From the NCBI GenBank assembly GCA_017407305.1, contig JAFQWS010000093.1, forward strand, positions 1-23,431: a stretch of 23,431 nucleotides of DNA, in the 5' to 3' direction. This DNA is from Clostridia bacterium. Its GTDB lineage: Bacteria > Bacillota > Clostridia > Christensenellales > CAG-314. Position 1 is the stretch's first letter; every line of letters starts with the position of its first letter. The translations under genes were made by a program, and so were the position numbers. Shown here one piece after another: positions 19,378 to 23,431 of this stretch. The notes under the pieces are model-generated. The model ran no database searches, was not told the DNA's origin, and saw only the letters and a program-made list of their open reading frames with translations.

Positions 19378-20484
19378 ATGAAAATTATCGTAAACGGCTT
19401 GGATTTAAATTCTGCAGTTGCAAGCGTTTCCAAAGCATTGCCCCAAAAGGAATTTTCTCCCATTTTGGAAGGCATCAAAATTGTTGCAAGAGATGATAAA
19501 ATAGTTTTGTTTGCATCAGACACAGATTTGTCCATCGAAAAAACAATTTCTGCACGTGTAGAAGAAGAAGGCGAAATTTTGGTTCCCGGCAAAATTTTGG
19601 CAGACTACATCAGAAACATTGCCGACGCCAACGATATCATCCTTTCTTGCCAAGACGACAACAAACTTACAATCACCTATGCAAGAAGCGAATGTTACAT
19701 TCAATGTTTGCCTTTTGAAGAATATCCCGAAAAAGAAAACGTTGACAAATCCAGTTATTTTGTAACAACCCAAAGAAATCTCAAAGATATCGTTTCAAAG
19801 GTTATTTTCTCTGTCGCAACAGAAGACACAAGACCAATCCTCAAAGGTATCTTTATTGAAGCAAAAGAATACACACTTTCCGCAGTTGCAACAGATGGTT
19901 ACCGTTTTGCAAAATGCAACAAACCTTTGGAAGAAAGAAACGATGGTTTGTCTGTAATTATTCCTGCAAGAAGTCTCAACGAACTTTCCAAAATGCTTAC
20001 CGAAGACGAAGATTTGGTAAAGGTTTATATTGAAAAAAACTATATGTCGGTAGATTTGCCCGGAACAACTTTGTCTGCAAGATTGTTTACCGAAGGTCAA
20101 TATATCAGCTATGAAAACCTTATTCCCAAAGAATTTGTAACAACAATTGTTGCAAACAAAGAAACGGTGGAAAAATCTTTGCAAACAGCCTCAATTATGT
20201 CTCGTGGAGACAAAAACAACCTTGTTTCCTTTGATATTGAAGAATATACAATGATTATCACGTCATCCAGCGAAGTGGGCAAAATTAAAGAAAGTGTATC
20301 CATATCTTTGAAAGGCAAAGATATGAAATGCAGTTACAACCAAAAGTACATTTTGGATTGTCTCAAAGGGATGGATTGTGATGCAATCAAAATGGAATTT
20401 ACACAACATGCCAACTGCGTAATCACAATGAACGGCAGTGACGAAGCTTTGTACTTCATTTTGCCCGTAAGAACGTACGCATAA
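19378..20484 (+). CDS. dnaN: DNA polymerase III beta subunit (sliding clamp)
   Basis: 368 residues, the normal clamp length, with three similar domains: MKIIVNGLDLNSAVASVSKA at the N-terminus, the second beginning near YFVTTQRNLKDIVSKVIFSV with DTRPILKGIF and VATDGYRFAKC, and a C-terminus ending in the conserved ALYFILPVRTY. The dimer encircles DNA and tethers polymerase III and other partners. The ATG follows GGAGGACACT. It directly borders the origin on the rightward arm and is followed by a terminator at 20510, so it is monocistronic. The usual followers (S4-domain YaaA, recF, gyrB) are not present in the next 3 kb, which instead hold RHS fragments. Confidence 0.99.
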   Translation: MKIIVNGLDLNSAVASVSKALPQKEFSPILEGIKIVARDDKIVLFASDTDLSIEKTISARVEEEGEILVPGKILADYIRNIADANDIILSCQDDNKLTITYARSECYIQCLPFEEYPEKENVDKSSYFVTTQRNLKDIVSKVIFSVATEDTRPILKGIFIEAKEYTLSAVATDGYRFAKCNKPLEERNDGLSVIIPARSLNELSKMLTEDEDLVKVYIEKNYMSVDLPGTTLSARLFTEGQYISYENLIPKEFVTTIVANKETVEKSLQTASIMSRGDKNNLVSFDIEEYTMIITSSSEVGKIKESVSISLKGKDMKCSYNQKYILDCLKGMDCDAIKMEFTQHANCVITMNGSDEALYFILPVRTYA

Positions 20485-20509
20485 ACCGAAATTTAAAAAA
20501 CTTAAAAAT

Positions 20510-20543
20510 AAAGAGCAAGAAAAACAACTTCTTGCTCTTTTAT
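20510..20543 (+). terminator. dnaN terminator
   Basis: AAAGAGCAAGAA (20510-20521) pairs perfectly with TTCTTGCTCTTT (20529-20540), followed by TATT. RHS-like coding sequence starts right behind it. Confidence 0.85.
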
Positions 20544-20553
20544 TAACAAAAAA

Positions 20554-21585
20554 ATGGATTATCAAAAGTCAAAAAAACAACAAGGGTCAAAAGAAAGCCA
20601 TTACTACTATTCGGGCAACAAACTTGCCTTTGAAAAAGTAGTACAAGGAAACACCGAAGAAGTAATTACGTATATATACAATGGACAAGGAGCAATCGGC
20701 TTCAAAAAAGGTAACGTTGCATACTACTACCAAAAGAATATGTATGGTGACGTAACGGCCATTTACCGAGACGCGACCTTGATTGCACGTTACGTATACG
20801 ACGCCTATGGCAACTGCATGGTACTAGACGCCAACGGTCAACAAAACTTTTCCACCACTTTCATTGGCAACGTCAACCCCATCCGCTATCGTGGCTACTA
20901 TTATGACGTAGAAACAGGACTCTACTATTGTCTCACTCGGTACTACAATCCCTCTTGGTGCAGATGGATTTCCCCAGATTCAATTGAGTATTTAGATCCT
21001 CAAAGTATTAATGGATTAAACTTATATGCCTACTGTGGAAATGATCCAATCAACAAGTACGATCCTACAGGACATTTTGCAATTAGCACATTGGTTTTGA
21101 TTATTGTAGGGGCTTCGGTTTTAACAACAGCTGGTGCTATAACTTACGGAGCGGCAACTGATACGCCTGTGGTTTTGGATTTTTCGGATTCTGCAGGTAT
21201 GGGAGCTGGTGTAGGTGGAAAAGTAGGAATGTCGATAGTCATAGATTTTAAAAATGATAGTTTTGGAGTTTATCCACATCATGGATATTATTATGGTGCA
21301 AAATATAATACATTTGGTTTTTCTTATAGTGTAGGGCTAATTAGTAATTATGAAAATGAAGGAGACTATGCGGGACCGTTTGTTGATTTTGGTGGCGTAT
21401 TCTATGGTGGGATTGATCATTGCTATGATCCAAGATATCCACATGATAATACTGTACAAGCAAGTTCCATTACCTTTGGAAATAATATAGGTGCTTATTA
21501 TGGATATGATTATTATGATTATTTGGGAAGTATTTCTTTTGACAAAGTAGTAGAGTTTTTGAAAAGGGGTGTAATAATATTATGA
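20554..21585 (+). CDS. 5'-truncated RHS core protein with a novel C-terminal toxin-like tip
   Basis: 343 residues. Residues 15-173 are the end of an RHS/YD-repeat shell: YYYSGNKLAFEKV, YDAYGNCMV, then the RHS-associated core with RYRGYYYDVETGLYYCLTRY, WISPD, SINGLNLYAYCGNDPIN and KYDPTGH. The tip (174-343) begins with a membrane helix (177-199, STLVLIIVGASVLTTAGAIT) followed by a Gly/Tyr-rich region (YPHHGYYYGAKYNTFGFSYS, YYGYDYYDYLG) of no family I know. Full RHS proteins exceed 1,000 residues, and no ribosome site precedes the first ATG, so this is probably a silent or donor cassette. Base composition drops sharply to AT-rich from about 20970, inside the core, suggesting that the tip was acquired by recombination. 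The stop overlaps the next gene as ATGA, typical of toxin-immunity pairs. Confidence 0.85.
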   Translation: MDYQKSKKQQGSKESHYYYSGNKLAFEKVVQGNTEEVITYIYNGQGAIGFKKGNVAYYYQKNMYGDVTAIYRDATLIARYVYDAYGNCMVLDANGQQNFSTTFIGNVNPIRYRGYYYDVETGLYYCLTRYYNPSWCRWISPDSIEYLDPQSINGLNLYAYCGNDPINKYDPTGHFAISTLVLIIVGASVLTTAGAITYGAATDTPVVLDFSDSAGMGAGVGGKVGMSIVIDFKNDSFGVYPHHGYYYGAKYNTFGFSYSVGLISNYENEGDYAGPFVDFGGVFYGGIDHCYDPRYPHDNTVQASSITFGNNIGAYYGYDYYDYLGSISFDKVVEFLKRGVIIL

Positions 21586-22007
21586 GATTTATAGCAAATC
21601 CTGATAAATATATATTTTTTATAGGAATAAGTATTGTTGGATTTTTGTTTATATTTTCATATATGATTTTGAATCAATTATTAATACTGCTTCCGTTAAT
21701 GCTTTTGTGGATTGGATTTTCAATTTTTATGATAAAAAGGAATTATATTGAATATACAATTCAAGAAGAGAAGTTTACCATTAGATATATGGGGAAAAAA
21801 GTTGAAATAAAGTTTAATGAAATTGAATATGTTATTCAATATTCTAACTATACGAATTTATTAAAAGAAAAAAAATATGAGCTTAAATTAAAAAACAGAC
21901 AAGATGTGCATGAAAAACTTCTTAAAATCGAAAACAAATCTTTTACTAAATGGATTTTAAAAAATATTGATAACTTTAAAATAAAGAAAGAAATGTTTTA
22001 CGATTAA
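21582..22007 (+). CDS. Candidate membrane immunity protein for the RHS tip (PH-like domain)
   Basis: 141 residues. Two membrane helices (about residues 10-30 and 32-52, with FFIGISIVGFLFIFSYMIL) are followed by a cytoplasmic domain of beta strands (YTIQEEKFTIRYMGKKVEIK and IEYVIQYSNYTNLLKEKKYE) and a C-terminal helix, resembling bacterial PH-like domains. It overlaps the RHS tip gene by four bases, the classic place for the cognate immunity protein. A membrane location fits a tip that starts with a membrane helix. Codons are very AT-rich, as in the tip. No catalytic motif is seen. The immunity role is inferred from position and general build. Confidence 0.65.
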   Translation: MRFIANPDKYIFFIGISIVGFLFIFSYMILNQLLILLPLMLLWIGFSIFMIKRNYIEYTIQEEKFTIRYMGKKVEIKFNEIEYVIQYSNYTNLLKEKKYELKLKNRQDVHEKLLKIENKSFTKWILKNIDNFKIKKEMFYD

Positions 22008-22037
22008 TAATTTTGTTGCATTTTAGAAAGAGCATAA

Positions 22038-22065
22038 GGAGAATATTATTTTATAATATTTCTCC
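22038..22065 (+). terminator. AT-rich hairpin between the first cassette and the second remnant
   Basis: GGAGAATATTAT (22038-22049) pairs with ATAATATTTCTCC (22053-22065) with one bulged T; the flanks (AAAGAGCA and TGCTTT) extend it imperfectly. No T tract follows, so it may be a stabilising 3' structure or a recombination scar rather than a true terminator. Confidence 0.3.
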
Positions 22066-22121
22066 AAGTGCTTTATAGATGCAAATTGGATACCAATTTC
22101 ATTACTAACACATTATAATTA

Positions 22122-22332
22122 AGATATGGTTATTATGGGGATACTCGTAATAGCCTTGTTGAAACTCAGTTATTCTATTGCAACTCTAGATATTATTCAC
22201 CTGAACTTTGTAGGTTCATATGCTGTTTCAGTTGGATTTGGTATCGGAGCGGTTGCTGGAGCATTCGCTGGATGGGTTATTGATGAATTCGGTGATGTGA
22301 TTATTGACTGGTTAGTAGGATGGTTTGATTAA
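22122..22332 (+). pseudogene. Frame-broken remnant of a second RHS core and toxin tip
   Basis: In the frame starting at 22122 the sequence translates to RYGYYGDTRNSLVETQLFYC followed by NSRYYSPELCRFI (to about 22220), an unmistakable RHS core segment, with a stop just upstream. The reading then switches frame and continues as VSVGFGIGAVAGAFAGWVID then EFGDVIIDWLVGWFD, a Gly-rich membrane-active-looking tail, to the stop at 22330-22332. A 68-codon frame from 22126 covers the whole stretch, but its first half is the core read out of frame and has no ribosome site. This is the scar of an older RHS tip whose middle was deleted. The intact gene 14 bases downstream is the expected place of its immunity partner. 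Confidence 0.75.
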
Positions 22333-22346
22333 TCAGGAGGAAAAAT

Positions 22347-23431
22347 ATGAAAATAATTCCAGTTAAAATTATTATTATTTTAAGCCTTATCTCTATATTA
22401 ATTTTTCCAATATGCTTTTATTTAATTGGATTCTTAGTTTTCTATTTATTAACACTTGGTAATTCAGTGGTTCCATTTTATTTTATCTGTGTTCCAATGG
22501 GGTTTGGTATACTTTTTGAGTTTTTGGCTTTAATAACTCCAGGATTTTTTAAATTAATTATTAAAAATGGAGTTATTAATAATTATATTATGGATGGAAC
22601 TAAAAATGATGGATGGTGTGAAAGTATATCTAATATTAGAAAAATTGAATTAGTCGGAAAGGAAGAAGTAAAAAAATATTTCAAACAATTTAATAAAAGC
22701 AAAGCTATATTAATTGATTTTGGAAATTATAATGTTTGTGTACCTGTAAGTTATGAGCTTGACGGTAATAAAATTTCGGTATCAATAAATTCTGATGAAA
22801 TAACCGAAGCCGAATACAAAATTTATCAAATATCCGTTTTGCCGTATATGGTTTCAGCCAAAAACAACGACTCAAAAGATTCATATATATTTGTTCCGTA
22901 TGGAAGTGGCGCAATAATGTATACGGATAATACGTTGCGTGCTCCAAGAAGTTTTAATGCGGAAATGTACGGGGACGATTTAACCATAAACAAAGAAGAA
23001 CAGTTTAATACTGACGAGGCATTGAAATTACCTGTTTTTGCTGCCCAAAATGTCGATAATGCGATGTTTGCAATTATTGAGTCGGGTGCCGAATACGCTT
23101 CGCTTTCTGCACGTGCGGGGGATATAGATACAGGGTATTCCAATGTATATCCTTTATTTAAGTTGAGGGGATATAACACAACTTTAATAGATGATGTATC
23201 GTCAGAAGGAAAATACATTATGCGTATTTCGGATGAGCGTGTTTCAGATGTTTATAAGGTAAGTTATTACTTTATGGACAACGCTGAAGCGTCTATATCT
23301 TCAATGGCTGAACTTTATAGAAATTATATTAATTCGGTATACGGTGAACGAAATGTTGCTTCTCAAAAACCTTATTACTTAAAAATTTTAGGCGGTTCTT
23401 TTGTTGATGATTACTTTTTAGGCATACCAAA
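22347..23431 (+). CDS. Chimera: immunity-like membrane protein fused in frame to a DUF5696 protein (3' end beyond window)
   Basis: The ATG at 22347 follows AGGAGG by six bases, and the frame is open for all 361 codons to the window edge. Residues 1-128 resemble the neighbouring immunity candidate: two membrane helices (MKIIPVKIIIILSLISILIF and following) and a PH-like half ending SKAILIDFGNYN. From about residue 130 the sequence becomes CVPVSYELDGNKISVSINSD, YKIYQISVLPYM, SYIFVPYGSGAIM and YYLKILGG, which I recognise as DUF5696, a family of large exported or surface proteins. DUF5696 proteins normally begin with a signal peptide and N-terminal region missing here. Codon use is less AT-rich after the junction (about 22730). 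It may be a genuine deletion fusion or an assembly join. Coding in either half is clear. Confidence 0.75.
   Translation, partial: MKIIPVKIIIILSLISILIFPICFYLIGFLVFYLLTLGNSVVPFYFICVPMGFGILFEFLALITPGFFKLIIKNGVINNYIMDGTKNDGWCESISNIRKIELVGKEEVKKYFKQFNKSKAILIDFGNYNVCVPVSYELDGNKISVSINSDEITEAEYKIYQISVLPYMVSAKNNDSKDSYIFVPYGSGAIMYTDNTLRAPRSFNAEMYGDDLTINKEEQFNTDEALKLPVFAAQNVDNAMFAIIESGAEYASLSARAGDIDTGYSNVYPLFKLRGYNTTLIDDVSSEGKYIMRISDERVSDVYKVSYYFMDNAEASISSMAELYRNYINSVYGERNVASQKPYYLKILGGSFVDDYFLGIP

Noticed and set aside
22126..22332. 68-residue protein as an independent gene
   Set aside because: No ribosome site; its first half is an RHS core read in the wrong frame, so it is recorded as part of a pseudogene.
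22826..23218. 130-codon minus-strand frame at the right edge
   Set aside because: It is antisense to the DUF5696-like frame, which has the recognisable motifs and the ribosome site.
1..23431. CRISPR arrays, insertion sequences, rRNA genes
   Set aside because: No regularly spaced repeats, no transposase-like frames or terminal inverted repeats with target duplications, and no rRNA-like sequence were seen.

Overview
The window looks like chromosomal DNA of a low-GC Gram-positive bacterium, most likely an uncultured gut-type clostridium. The evidence is strong AGGAGG-type ribosome sites, many TTGACA/TATAAT promoters, dense intrinsic terminators, a FeoA-FeoB-Cys-rich cassette, a LytS-like kinase and clostridial RHS tip proteins. 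I cannot name a genus. The replication origin lies inside the window, between dnaA (minus strand, start 18991) and dnaN (plus strand, start 19378). The two genes are divergent instead of the usual dnaA-dnaN tandem. Most genes left of the origin are on the minus strand and those right of it on the plus strand, so both arms are largely co-directional with replication. The exceptions are the permease at 2810 and tetR at 14600.

Left edge (1-2800): a type I restriction-modification operon (DUF3892 protein, half-size HsdS, partial HsdM) sits beside tRNA-Arg(CCU). Two compact promoter-terminator units without a convincing ORF look like small RNA genes; one carries a tRNA-like 5' half. Next come an SLC13/ArsB-type permease (2810-4117), a 30-residue hydrophobic peptide and a small membrane protein.

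Region 4957-11580: a pair made of a degenerate HD-GYP/EAL protein and an unknown protein with a long Lys/Glu/Ala helix; then an aldo/keto reductase-ferredoxin, LytS-like kinase and REC-SARP regulator operon.

Region 11791-15470: feoA-feoB-Cys-rich peptide (ferrous iron uptake), divergent from a TetR regulator across a spacer with two palindromes; then a tiny zinc-ribbon gene.

Region 15580-20484: glf and uppP (cell-envelope precursors), dnaA, oriC with DnaA boxes and a DnaA-trio-like element, and dnaN.

Right edge (20554-23431): a polymorphic-toxin graveyard directly behind the dnaN terminator. It holds a 5'-truncated RHS core with a new toxin-like tip, an overlapping membrane immunity candidate, a frame-broken remnant of a second RHS core and tip, and a second immunity-like protein fused in frame to a DUF5696 protein that runs off the window. 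This array, the divergent origin and the small RNA candidates are the most unusual content. No CRISPR array, transposase or integrase was seen.
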